In this document: piece by piece, positions 1-53,600 of the stretch | Position numbering within the stretch: position 1 is the stretch's first letter | Layout of the letters: every line of letters begins with the position of its first letter | Assembly (NCBI RefSeq): GCF_021018805.1 | Contig: NC_086259.1 | Span: 13,173,001-13,237,000 of the forward strand | Source: Prinia subflava | Lineage: Eukaryota > Chordata > Aves > Passeriformes > Cisticolidae | Direction of reading: 5' to 3' | Length of the DNA: 64,000 nucleotides | Translations under genes and position numbers: made by a program | The notes under the pieces: generated by a model | Told to the model about the DNA's origin: nothing | The model's database searches: none | What the model saw: only the letters and a program-made list of their open reading frames with translations

Positions 1-236
1 ATTGGTAACAGCATGAAGCCGTTTAAAGGAGAAGTTTAGGCTGGAAATTAGGAAAAGCTTCTTCACCCAGAGTGTGATCAGCTACTGGAACAGGCTCACC
101 GGGGAAATGGTCACAGCACCAAGCCTGACAGAGTTCAAGAACTGTTTGACAATGCTTTTTAGACACTTGGTGTGACCCTTGGGGTTGTTCTGTGCAGGAC
201 CAGGAGTTGGACTGGATGGTCCTTGTGATTCTGTGA
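1..236 (+). repeat. CR1 LINE 3' end
   Basis: The stretch resembles the 3' region of avian CR1 non-LTR retrotransposons and finishes with the ATTCTGTGAT-type terminal motif. The element is 5' truncated by the window edge or by incomplete reverse transcription. No intact reading frame remains. Confidence 0.8.
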
Positions 237-1259
237 TCATGACTGTGTCTCCCTCCAGACTGACTGAGACACTCCACATCCTGTCATATACACTTATTAT
301 AATCCCCAGTTGTTTTCTCCCTCTAACCCTGGCCCTGATACATTCAAGGATGCTCATCCCATCTAGGACTTACTGGGGAGGAACCAAAATCTCCTGACGT
401 GATTTGAAAAATCCAGCCATTAGCTGAACACTGTAGAGCTCTGCAGCTGGGCAGCAAAATCAGTCAGGAGACACAGAAGAGCACAGAGCGAGAGGGCAGG
501 TCCAGGGAGCAAAGCTGTGATATGAGTAGAGAGCAAGGTGCTCTGTAGGTATAACTCAGATTGTAACACCCAAATTGTGAAACCAAAGGCAGCTTTTAAT
601 ACAGGTCACCTTTGGGTGCCCAGCTATGTAAGTCAGAGCCTGTGATTCAAAGCCATGGAGCACAAAATGGAATAGCCTGAATGCCAATGCCATTTTTTAA
701 ATGTCAGCCTTAACTCTGCTCCTCTGAACTGGAGGTTAGAGCATCTCTCCTGGGGAGAGACCTGCCAGTGAATGTCCCTCACCCAGCACCACCCTGGAGC
801 CAGCTCAGCCTCCCCGCTGAAGTGCCGTGCTGCAGAAACTGCGATCTGTGCATCTTCAACTTTCCCTTTGCAGCAGGAGAGCAGCCTGGTGCAGCTCTGG
901 CACAGCACTGACATTTGCTTGCTATTTCAGTCCCTGTTCAACAACACATTTCGGGGGATGCTGAGCAACAGGAGGGCAGAGGCAGCTGCTGCTCATTTAC
1001 ACATTCGGCGTAAACGGGGAAAGGATTCGGCATCACTACCACCACGCCAGCAGGACGCCCCTGCCTAACCCAAATAAACAACCCTGAGCAAGGCCAATGC
1101 ACTCAGCAAAAAACAGAGGTGTGACCCCTTCCAGGTGAACCCCCAAATGTTTGGCCCCCTCCTTGGTAATGTGGTGCCTCTCCAAAAACCCAGCAGTAAA
1201 ACAGCATCTCCTCAGTCAGCTGATTTGCTGTCTGCATCCGTCACATCTGCCGGCTCTAA

Positions 1260-1267
1260 TGACGTCA
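1260..1267. promoter_or_regulatory. Palindromic CRE motif
   Basis: TGACGTCA, the full cAMP response element that binds CREB/ATF proteins, is flanked by CTAA and ATCAGC within a block containing several CpGs. It lies in a GNAO1 intron. Whether it is active is unknown. Confidence 0.45.
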
Positions 1268-4200
1268 ATCAGCTTTTATTGCTTCTCACTTGGAAAACAC
1301 AAAGAGGAGGCAGCTGAGAAAGTGAGCTGGATGCTGCTCCTCCAGCTTCATTTTTTGGAGATACTTACTACAGTCCAGGCACTTGCAGCTGTGTTGAGCC
1401 ACTGAAGGTTTGGGGGCTGTACAGATGTCTCCATGAGAGTGAAAGGACTTGTAGAGAGCTTCCATTGCTGGCCTGGAGCCATGAGAGGAAAAGAGCCTGA
1501 CTGCATATCAGGGTCCAATAAAACCCTTCCAAAGCTGGGTGCATAGGGAGAATGGCTTTTCCTCCTGTGCTCAGCACCCTGTTGTCAACAAGCGCAGGAT
1601 TTCACAGGTGCTTTTTGCACTTCTCTAAGTCAAACCACACTTCAGGTGGAGAAAACTGCAGTTCAGATACAGTCAGCATCACGTGGACCAGGGACAGGCT
1701 CACCTTGGTAAGCTCCAGGTGGGACAAGTGTGGGGTCAGCTTGTCTCACTGAAAAAAGCTCACAAACAGATTTATTGTGAATCTTTTCCAAGGAGCTAGT
1801 TAAACAAGGCTGGTTGAAGCACTCTCTGACCTGTCTCTGCCCTTAAAATTCAAACATAGCTCTATACTTGTAAAGTTGTTTTGTTGGTTATTGTGCTCTT
1901 GTTTTAAAAGACTGAGCACCCATCCTCCTGCAGCAGCTAAAACAAGACCGTTGTGTTTGAAGCTGTCCCTGCTTCTTAAGGGCAGGCAGTCTTTTATAAA
2001 GGATGTATTTTCTCTCTAATTCTCTGTCACAAAGAGCCACACAGCAGGAGTCAAGGAAAGCAAGTACTTCCCTGTGTCCAGATCAGAAAGACATAAAGAA
2101 AATAAAGAAAACTTTCTGCATCTGTGATTTTTAGGCCCATACACCCATAAAGATCACACTTTTCACAGAAACTCCCAGTACTGCTGAATCCAACCTCTCC
2201 CATTGCTTCCAACACCTTATGCTGCTGTTGGCAGATCTAAACTGTGTCCCTGTGTGCCCAGCTCCCAGGGGAGAGGAACAATGAGACACATTCAAGCAAT
2301 GCCTTCATCAGTCCCATTGCTGCCAGCCACAGCCCAAGTCAGAGCTCATGTGGTAAAATGGTACCCTCTGCCCAGCCCATCCAAAGCACAAGGCACTGCC
2401 CTCGAGGTATTACACCTGCCTATGCCATTACCCAGTCCTTCACAAGGAGCTGCCAGGCTCTCTGCCATAACTGTACAGATTGGGAACATCCTGCTTTAAT
2501 CAGCAGAACACCTCTCTGGATTATATCTTTGCATAACAAGGCTGTTTTGTCTCATTTGTGACTTATCTTCTTGTTTCATAAGCTGAGGTTACAGAAGGAA
2601 AAGCCTCAGCTCTGTAATCTGGGAAGAGAGAGTGGCAGTCATATCACTCAGTAAAACTAGAGAAGATGATTCACAAAGGTAGATTTCCATTGTTCTTTCT
2701 AAATAGAATTCCTAATGGATTTTTTTTAAAACTGCAGTGGAATGGGACCTGCCATGGGAACTGAGACTATCCTCTGTTTTTTACCTTGCAAATTCAAAGG
2801 AGTCATGGCAAGAGTGGGAGATGTTGATGCTGCACATTGCTGCCTCTGAAGCTAAGATATTTAGGTCAACCATATCTAGCCAAGACATGCAATTCGTTTG
2901 TGTCCCCGTTGCTGAGGATGGGATGGGTGGAAGGCTCTGTGCTGGTAACTCTTGGTGTGCATTAGTGTTGGCCTGTTGGTTTGTATTGCATTGTGTGACC
3001 TGGTTAGCTCTCTGACCCGGTGCTCTCTGTGCTGTCATTGGGCAAGGAAAATGGAATTGCAGTGCTGAGAAATTGCCTTAGGAGTGACAAAGCAAGCCAA
3101 AGTGGCTTGGACATCTTAGGAAATAAAAGCAGGAGGGGGAATATGGAGTTGCTGTGCTTAGGATAACCATCAGTGTCCTTACAGTTCGTGTGACAGCTAG
3201 CATTTAATCACCAAGGAAAACAGAAAATATTGAATCAACTGGGTGCTGCCGAAAACACCAGGTTTCCTCCCATGCTCTGGTAAAAAAAAAGAGGTTTTTT
3301 TATGAGTGTGTTTCTGCCTGGACAGTCTTGACTGCAGCATCCTTTCCCCCTCATGCTGAGTGAAAAGCTGTTTGCTCTTCACATCAGTGACGGGAACACA
3401 GCTGTGCAATATCTGAACTCAGCTGTGAGCAATTTGGTCTCTTGTCCTGTGCAGGAAAACTTAACTGGACTTTGAATATGCGTGAGCCAGTGGTTATTCC
3501 TCTGTAACATGGTTGTTGGGGCTACTTTTCTTGTTGGGGTACGAAATACTTGCCAGTGTAAGGATTTAAAATACCAATTTTGAAATAGGAAGTGACATTA
3601 AGAAATTGATGTCTGAAGAGCTCTTCCCATAATGATAGACCCAACATAAAGTGAGAAAAAGCAGCATGATGGGTCCAAAAGCAGGTGAAATGATTTGAGT
3701 GACTTCATCTAAAAGTATGAGAAGCGTAACCTTTAGTGCCTCCTAGCAGAATAGGCACATCTGCCCCATCGCAGCAGAAAGGGGCCCCAGGCAAGTTCTG
3801 TGGGAGTAAACTGGTCTGTGGATTTACAGAGAGGAGGGGGATTATTTGGGGGATTTAACTTCTGACTCCTCCTTTAGCAGCAGTCTGTTCTTTTACATGT
3901 GGTACCCAGACATTGCTTCCTCATCCTTGCCTCTGCACCTGGGTCTGCCTGAGCTGTTGGAGCGATTCTACAAACACCCATTGAACCAGTAATGGTTGGG
4001 AAGGGAAAGGAAAGGGAGATGGTGAGGATTCCTGATGTTAGCCAGCACCTATGGACACAGCTTGTGTCCATGCATGGGCTCCCAGAAACCCTCCTGGGAT
4101 GCAACAGCATTTCCCATATGGCATCCAGGTATGACAACAGAAGCATCTGTGCCTGCTCACCAGAATATTGCTGTGCACCTTTGCCACACACAGAAAGCAA

Positions 4201-4429
4201 TTTATGGCTTTTGAATAATGTTATTTTCTGGCTTTGGAATAATGTAATCTTCTCTTTAGTGGTGGGGAAGGAAAAGGTGGATCTTAAGACCAAAACATTT
4301 CCCACATAAATAAGGATGAGTGGGCAGAGTAGTTCATTATGTTTACTTGTCTGAGTGGCAAAGCTGGAGGAAAAATGAACATGTAGAGATCAGAAAGCCG
4401 GGTCAGACAACCTTAGGAAGCTTTGAACT

Positions 4430-4532
4430 TTGTTTCTGGAATCTGAAAGGAATAGAGGTCATTTAGTGTAACCCTCATGTTGTAGTGGAATATATTGGTT
4501 TGTGCTGTGTGTATATGATTCTGTGATTCTAT
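4430..4532 (+). repeat. Possible degenerate CR1 fragment
   Basis: The end reads GATTCTGTGATTCTAT, which is the CR1 terminal repeat unit. The upstream bases only loosely resemble CR1, so this is either a very old copy or a chance match. Confidence 0.35.
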
Positions 4533-5699
4533 ATTCTGGTTACCACTGAACACTAAGAGTTGCTTTTTCTAGGGAAAACAGTCTCATCTCCAAACATGCG
4601 TTTATGCAAATTGATCAAACTGTATAAGAGAAGTAGGAGGACTTCTGTAGGATCCTTACATAGTCCTACAACTGTAGAAAAGTTGGCTTCACCTAACCAC
4701 GAAGCCAAGCTCAGGAGTTCTCAGCTTCTGTTTCTCAGACAAACCCGATGCCACCCGTGTTGCTCCCTGTGCCATGAAGAGCAGTTTCACCCCTCTGCTC
4801 TCCACCAGGGCTGTGCAGTGTGGCAGCTGTGGCACAAGGCTGCCCAGGTGGCTGATGGCTGCTGTGGATGAGCTGTGGGTTTAGCCCACAAGCAGCATTC
4901 ATGTGTTTCTCCATGTTGTTAGTTTAAATCAGCAAGGATGATAAAAATGTGATTTAAAATGTTCTGGGAAGGATCCTATGTAAAAAAAAATGGTTAATTG
5001 TATTTGCTTCCTGTTCTCCTGACCACCTCCACTTCATTCTCTCCTCCCAAAGGCTTTGGGTATCCAAGAATCTCCTGCACAAAACCTTTGTACACCAGGT
5101 TTCTATGTGGTTACAATTTTGGCACCACAAGTATCAAAGAGGAGCATTGCTCCAGGGGCTCCCACACGAGCCAGTACCAAATGGGTTAGCAAAAAACAGC
5201 CCACAGGCACAGGATGATCCAGATAAGCAACGTGTTGCAGCTCAGTGAGCAAATCTCAGTGAGAGATCCAGTGAGCAAATGCATTTTTACATCCTTACGT
5301 GATCGCGCCGTCCCCATGTGTCGATACAAGCGGCGGGGAAATGCGCGGTCATCCAAGACAGGGCACAGCAGTGTCCTGTTTCACTCTGGGCTGGATCAGA
5401 TGTTTCTTTCATACACAGAGCCTCTTCTATCTGTATAAAACATTCAGTAGATGCTGAAGCATATCAATGAAAAGGAATGTGTTAATCAATGAAGTGCTGG
5501 GGTCAACTGCCAGCACAGGTGTGAAATGGAGTGGGAGAGGGGTGAAGGCCCCTGGCTGACTTGTGTACCACTCCACATTCCCAAATCCAGGGCTGGGGAC
5601 AACAGGACATGCTGCACCCCCCCCAAACACCCTCCAGTAATGAGCCCGTGCAGCCCTGTTCTCTCCAGTGTCTCTGTGGTGATGGCTGTACCAGTTTCT

Positions 5700-5960
5700 T
5701 ACTTTTTCACTGGCGGGTTTGGGGAGCGCAGTCCTAAGGAGATCCCGCTGGGAAAAGCCGAGGAGCCGGTCTGGTCTGTACCATGCTTTGCCTCTGATAA
5801 CCCCCTGACTCTTGGGTGTGCTTCGTCCTCACCGCGCCTGCTCTCTGCGCTGCCCGGCTCCCGGCTGAGAGACGGCCACGCGACCGGCGTGCGCGCTCCG
5901 GCGTCGGCCTCGGCGCCAAACGTCGCCAGCCTCGGCACCTCCACAGCTTTTCCTCGGCCG
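5700..5960. promoter_or_regulatory. CpG-dense patch in GNAO1 intron
   Basis: A GC- and CpG-rich block, densest at about 5825-5940, stands out from AT-rich intron around it. It has no recognisable exon. It could be an intragenic promoter or enhancer, or a GC-rich element remnant. Confidence 0.4.
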
Positions 5961-7065
5961 TCTGACCTTATCTAGCCAAACAAAGGCCAAAAAATGAGCA
6001 TTTGAGACACCAACCAAATTTGGCAGGTATGAAGCTTCTCTTGAACCGAGAAAAAAAAAAAAAAAAGAAAAAACGAATTGAGAGTTGAAAGCAGCAGGGA
6101 ACATAATACTTGGTTGACTTTGCCGTGAGCTCTTTCCACCACCATAAACCCATGTGGCGGACTTTGCAACTCTCTAACTGGTCTGGTTTTTCAGTTCCTC
6201 TTAAGTCTCTCCTTTTCTGTGTCCGTTTTTTGCATGACCTATAACCAAAAAGCTGACTTCTCGCTGTGCGTACATTTGGATGTATGGCTCTTCTGCTAAT
6301 CTTCTAGAGGCATGAACTAACACCAGTTGTAGCTGCCTGACTTCTAGTCTAGTTGTTCTTAGATGTTCTCTGTTATGTTTTTCCTTTTTATACTATTTTC
6401 TCTTCCTTTTTCACTTTTTTTTCCTCTGCAAGACACTTTCTGTTGAGCCATCTTCCAAGAGAACTAAAACAAAAAAGTTTAAAAATTAAAAGCCCAACAA
6501 GGGACAACACTAAACAAAGTAACAAAACCAGGCAAAGGTCACGGCAAGGTCATTTCCAAAATTGTGTCACCTTGATGTCTGCTTCCAACTCTAGATTAAT
6601 TCAAGGATCTACCAGTCCTTGGTTAATGTATCCAACCAGTTGTGTGCCACACACATCCAAGAAAGTGGAAAAAACATTTTAGAAAAATTAACGAAAATGT
6701 TTTAGAAAATCTGCATGAGCTACACCGACACATGAATCTGATCAAAGGGCAAAAATAATTCTCCATCCATGCATGGTGCATGATGATTTCTATGAGCTGG
6801 GATCCTGTAAATTAATGTTATGTAAAATCAAACAGCTCTGTATTGTTAAATGCCCTTAAGTTACTAATTGTCTGTCCAATGTAATAGGGATTGCATCTGT
6901 GTATGTACATGTTCAGCTGTATGTATACATAAATTTATTATGTATATTGTAGATTTTCTTTTTTGTTGCTTTCCTCCTTAATTTAGTTATTTTAGATTTC
7001 CCTACATGTTGAATGTCTCTGGGTCTCTGGCTTTGGCCTGATGTGATCTTTCCTTTCTATTGCAG

Positions 7066-22146
<15,081 letters not shown>

Positions 22147-22199
22147 CCCCCCCCGGCCACAGCGACTGCTTGGGTGGCGATCCCGGCGCCAGGAGAGGA

Positions 22200-22340
22200 A
22201 AGAAACGTAAAAATAACAAAAAAAATAAAAACAAAACCCCCAAAGCAACCACACACAGACACACAGACACACACACACGCGCGGGGAAAAAAAAATTTAA
22301 AAAAAAAGAAACGAAAAAAACAGATTGAAGGAGAGAAAAA
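22200..22340 (+). repeat. A-rich low-complexity tract with CA repeat
   Basis: Runs of A broken by C and G, with an interrupted CA repeat at about 22246-22282, lie in the GNAO1 3' UTR. It is a likely internal priming site for oligo-dT methods. Confidence 0.85.
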
Positions 22341-22393
22341 AAAAAGTCATCATAATCATGAGAGTTGGTAAATAAAAAGGCATAAGGAAAAAT

Positions 22394-22419
22394 TATATAT
22401 ATACGTATATATATATATA
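22394..22419. repeat. TA repeat with perfect palindrome
   Basis: The 22 bp from 22394 to 22415 form a perfect palindrome of alternating TA centred on ACGT at 22403-22406. It lies in the GNAO1 3' UTR. Further TA runs sit at 23255-23268 and 23764-23782. Confidence 0.85.
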
Positions 22420-22789
22420 AAAAAATCCACACCCACCTTTTTAGTTTGTTTTTTTGAACCCCCTTCTCCCATCAGGCTCCTCCCTCTGGCCCCCCGTGTC
22501 CCAGCCTGGGGACACCCCGGGCCAGGGGGCTCTGCCCGGCCCCACCATCCCAACAACTCCCCCGTGCCAGGCAGGGAAAGGGGTAAAGGGCAGCGCCTGG
22601 GGTCGCTCTGGGCAGGGGCTTCTCCTCCCAGCAATTTGACCACGGGCTGGTATTTTTTTATTATGATTATTATAATTCATTGTTGTGGGATGGCTTTTTT
22701 AAATTATTGTTATTTCGATTTTTTCTCCTTCCCAGCATGGGCAAGGCCAGGCTGTCCCTGCCTGTCCCCAGTCTCGCTACCACCTTCAG

Positions 22790-22868
22790 AAAAAAAAAAA
22801 AAAATTCTTTTCTCTTTTTTTTCTATATTTTTCTCCTTTTTTTCCCTATTTTTTTTTCTTTTTTTTTA
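22790..22868 (+). repeat. U-rich tract in the GNAO1 3' UTR
   Basis: A short A run (22790-22803) is followed by about 65 nt of nearly pure T with scattered C, ending TTTTAAAG. It resembles a polypyrimidine tract and could pair with the flanking A-rich blocks. Confidence 0.8.
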
Positions 22869-23439
22869 AAGAAGGAGGGAAAAAATTGAAAACTGCCCCC
22901 AGCCACATGTCACAGCTAAAAAAGGGAAACAACAGGCAGATCTTCTGCCATTTCCCACCCTGACTGTTTTAGGGAAGGCTGCAGTGGGGGCATCCTCCTC
23001 CTGCTCCCTTCCATGGGTTTCAGGGGGGGTTAGGTCAGATTTTTTGAATTCCCACACCAGTTCAGGCCAAAGCCCTCACCAGCCAGAGCTGGCGGGTTTT
23101 TCTCATTTTTCCCCTCCTGGTTTAACAGCTCCCTGCTCCCGGTCACTGCTCACTCTCCAGGTCTGTATCCAAAAGCACAGCTCGGCCCCCCCAGCCAGAG
23201 TCCCCCTCATCCCTCCTTCAGGGCCGACCAGGGACATCAGGGAGGGCTATACAAATATATATATATATGATTTTATTTTTTGTTTAGAGTATTTTTTTGT
23301 TTTCGTTTTGTTTTTATTATTTTTAACTCTTTCCAGTGAATGCTTTTTTGTGCTGCTTTTCTCTCCCCCTCTCCTGCCCCAGTCCTCTCTCCCTTTTAGT
23401 GAATGGTGTTTTCTCTCTCATGTGGGGATGTTTGTGCTG

Positions 23440-23590
23440 CAAAATAAGAAAAAAGGAAAAAAAAAAGCAAAAAAAAGAAAACAAAAAAACAAACTTAAAA
23501 AAATGAAAATAATTTAAAAATTTTAAAAAACACACACAAACCCACAAAAAAATTTAAAAAAATAATAAAAAAAAACCCAACAAAAATCGA
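23440..23590 (+). repeat. Second A-rich tract in the GNAO1 3' UTR
   Basis: About 150 nt are dominated by A runs with occasional C, G and T. It is low complexity, with no coding potential. Confidence 0.85.
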
Positions 23591-23895
23591 ATGTAGTGTT
23601 TACATTGAAGCCACCGTTTTCATGACCAATCCCTCATCATTTCTACTTTGATTAGTAACCAGACATCTTCACGGTTTCACTTTTACGAGTTACCTTTGCT
23701 GAAGAAGAGCAGTCACACCTGTTCAAAAGAAAATGAATAAATAAAGAGGAAACTTAAAAAAGATATTATATATATATATATAAAAAAGCGCCAGGTCTTT
23801 CTAAGCCTTTCTATTACCAATCAGTGAGGTTTCTGTGATATATTACACACTGCCAATCTCTTTCTCTGACTAATGGAAAAATTCATGTGTAGCTC

Positions 23896-23901
23896 AATAA
23901 A
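23896..23901 (+). terminator. GNAO1 distal poly(A) signal
   Basis: AATAAA is followed within 10-20 nt by a GU-rich TGTTTGTCTGT element, the classic downstream element, so cleavage is expected near 23915. Two overlapping AATAAA hexamers at 23736-23745 may act as a proximal site but lack such a clear GU element. Confidence 0.75.
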
Positions 23902-23920
23902 GAGAATGTTTGTCTGTACC

Positions 23921-24995
23921 CCGGGCTCTCCCTCCTCGCCTCCGCCTCCTTCTTTCCCCCGCGCCTGCCTCCCTCCCTCCTTCCAAAGAGAGGAAGAAGA
24001 AATACCAAAAATTGCATTTTGGGGGGATTTGCTGCTGGTAGCAGAGGGAGACAGGAACTACGGATTGGTGTAACTATAGGATGGGTGTAAATCTTAGGAA
24101 GGTGGTGTGTGGAAGCTCTCTGGTGCTACAGAACATCACTGTGAGCAAAGGTCCCTCTCAAAAGACCTCCCCAGGCAAGAAAAGATTTTTCTTTCTTTAG
24201 GGAATGCAAAGCTAATCACCAGGGTGATTCCTTCATTTATGGCAACATCATAAATCCCACAATATTCAAGTTTTTCCCCCTAACGTATAGAGGAAGGTTT
24301 TTCAAGGAAGTTGAGGTTTTCTCCCTGCTGCTCAAGTGATTCAGGGATTGTTTGGATTTTTGGGGCGTTGGGGTTTTTTCCACAGTTTGGGTTTTTCCTG
24401 CACTCTCCTTCATCCCAGGTCCGCAGCTCCTGTGGGACACTTGGAGAGCCACCAGCCCCCGGGCACAGCACTGGCACCACGGGGCTGGGGCTGGGGTGGG
24501 CACCACACTTGACAGCCCCTCCTGTACCACGGGAACGCTTCCAAACCCCACGGGACCACCCGGGGATGGAGCCATGGGCATGCAGGACCCCCTGTGCCAC
24601 CCCCGGCGTGTCCCCTGCCCAGCCCCAGGGAGGGAGGGGTGGTTGGCAGAGCCTCCCACACGCGGCTTTTCCAAGGCTCCTGCTGTTTACAGCCCCCAGA
24701 AGCGTTTGTTGGCACCAGGGAAGTCCTTCGGGCCTCTCCTCAGATGACCTCCCTTTGCAGGGAGGCAGAGCCAGCCAAGAGGCCACCGCTGGTCCTGTGC
24801 TCCTCGGCACAAACCAGCCTTTCATGGCTCAAGTAGGTCACTGTGCAGCCGTGCCGCAGGCAAAGGTGCCATCCAGTGGCTGCCCAGCGTCCACTCCTCA
24901 GGAAGAGTCAGGAGCACAACATAAATCGGGAAAGAACAGCCCGAGTCTCTGAAACACCCCCAACATGAGAAACCACACCACAGAAATTTACAAAC
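23921..24995. other. GNAO1-AMFR convergent intergenic region
   Basis: About 1.1 kb separates the two facing poly(A) regions. No exon, repeat or RNA gene was recognised. Open frames here are unsupported and lack any family likeness. Confidence 0.7.
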
Positions 24996-24999
24996 AATT

Positions 25000-26362
25000 T
25001 CCAACACTGATCAAGGTTTTATTTTTGTTTGGTTGGGGTTTTTTAACAGTAAAAACAAAACAGCTGTGTTCAAAGCAAAACCAAAGGTCTCAAAAAATTT
25101 TTTGAGGTTTACTAATAGCATTGCAAGGTAAGGCTTCCCAAAGAGTTTTATTGAAATAAATTATTTTCACCTAAACATTGATGCAATTCCTCTCATTAAA
25201 TTCACCTTCACCTAAAAACCAACAGTAAAAAAATTACCAACAATTCTAGATAATACTGGGCTCCTTCTAAAGAACGGTGAAACTAGAACTCACTCTTCAG
25301 AAGTTTAAAAATTAAGTCACTGCCATGTAAAATTCAACTATGTAAGCTAGCGGCGGCAGCGCCAAGGGGGTCTCAAAAGTTCTTAGAAAATCCAGGTTAG
25401 CAGACTGGGCTGCAGCCAGCAAAGGTGCAGCTGCCCCCATTCCTCCAGTCCTTCTGAAGAAACTCAGGGTGAGGTTGTGGGGTTAAAAATGAAATTAAAA
25501 GCAAGATAATGGAGCGATCCCTGCGCCGTCCCATCCAGGTTGCGCTGGAGTCCAGGACAGGCAGGTTTTACTTTTGACTCCCTCGGCTCATGGCAACACT
25601 GTAAGCTTGTCTTAGATCTCTCTCTTCACTCAATCCCCCTCTGTCCCTTGCTTGTTCCTGGACATAAAAGGCAAGGGAAAAGTGCAGCCCTGGGGATGAA
25701 CAGAGCCAAACCTCTGCCAGTGCAGAAGAGCCCAGCAACAGTGAACTATTTTATGCGGGAATCGGCGCTTTGCTGCACAATTCATGAGTTCAGGTTTTCT
25801 GTGTTGTGTAGCCAGACAACTTCATCCAGTGTAAGACCCTCCCAGCGGCGCTGCCCAGCCCTTCGAGCCGCCCTACGTAACACCCTTGGCTGCTGAAGGG
25901 ACGGGGACTGAGGAGCCTGCTCGTCTAACACGGGGCTTGCTGCAAGCTTCTAAGCTTCCTTCCCTCACAGTAACTGCCCCGATCTCACGCAGAACGTGCC
26001 GAGCACTCCGTGACCTGTATCCTCAGCTAGCTCAGAACACACTCCCCAGCCTCTGCTGTGCAGTCAGCCCCATAGCTCATGCCAGCTGCAGAAATCATGC
26101 CCGTGGTGTAGAAATTGCCTTTTGTTGTGGAGAAGATCAACGTCACATAGAAAATATTACAAAAAAGGTTAATTTGTCAGCTGTCCAAACATTATTAGAC
26201 CACATGCTTTATACAGCAGAGAGGCAGCCAGCTCACTCGGCAGCACAGCCAGCTGAACTCTGAAGAGACACTTTCCTGCTGGTATAGAAAGCGCAGGGTT
26301 TTTTGAATTTAATTTATTTATTCAACGTTGCTCACGAGGAGGAGGAAGGAGGGCAGCCAGCG
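25000..26362 (-). other. AMFR: AMFR 3' UTR
   Basis: About 1.36 kb lies between the stop and the inferred cleavage point. The sequence is mixed, without repeats. An internal AATAAA occurs at 25147-25152 (minus strand) and could give a slightly shorter form. Confidence 0.7.
25018..25023 (-). terminator. AMFR poly(A) signal
   Basis: AATAAA on the minus strand is followed by GU-rich TGTGGTGTGGTTTC and a GTTGGGGGTGTTTC run, which fit a downstream element. Cleavage is expected near 25000. It faces the GNAO1 end. Confidence 0.7.
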
Positions 26363-53213
<26,851 letters not shown>

Positions 53214-53600
53214 CGCGGAGCCCTCGCCACCGCCCGGCCCCAGCCCGCCGCGCTCCCCCGGCTCAACGCCCGCCCCGCCGCCCCTCCCCGGGGCCGGGCG
53301 AGCCGCCCCCGCTGGAGAAAGGAAAGAGACCGGGCCCGAACCCCCCGCTCCGGGCGCCGCGTCCGCCCGTCACCCCGCGCGCTGAGTCACGGCCGGGGCG
53401 GCGCTTCCACCGGCCCGGCCCTGCCCGCACCCCCCCGCGCCCGGGACAGCGGCCGCTCCGCCGGGGCCGCGCGGGGAACCACAGCCGCCCTCGGGAGCCC
53501 CCGAACCTACAGGCAGAGAAGGGTGGCAGAGAAGAGCGCGTAGAGACTGCAGGAGCAGCGCCCTTCCACAGGCAGCCTGGAACGAGAATTAGTCTCACAA

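Larger units (their letters stand above)
1..7065 (+). other. GNAO1 intron (upstream of alternative exon 7)
   Basis: I see no exon of a known gene here. The stretch holds a CR1 LINE 3' end at the very start, a palindromic CRE motif near 1260, a CpG-dense patch at about 5700-5960 followed by a 16-nt A run, and otherwise unremarkable intronic sequence. GNAO1 exons 1-6 were looked for (the FEDVTAIIF-type exon 6 in particular) and not found, so they lie upstream of the window. Confidence 0.8.
22147..23920 (+). other. GNAO1: GNAO1 alpha-o1 3' UTR
   Basis: About 1.77 kb lies between the TGA and the poly(A) region. It is built of strongly biased blocks: A-rich (22200-22340), TA repeats with a 22-bp palindrome (22394-22415), U-rich (22790-22868), a second A-rich block (23440-23590) and two more TA runs. 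Poly(A) signals occur at 23736-23745 (two overlapping AATAAA) and at 23896. The stretch from 23595 to 23900 has normal base composition and looks like the functional 3' end. No open reading frame of interest is present. Confidence 0.75.

Noticed and set aside
1..7065. GNAO1 exons 1-6
   Set aside because: They were looked for in all frames by conserved motifs and not seen; they must be upstream of the window.
22790..22868. Long T-rich tract as a hidden splice acceptor
   Set aside because: It ends TTTTAAAG, but it lies in the 3' UTR after the stop and no exon-like sequence follows.
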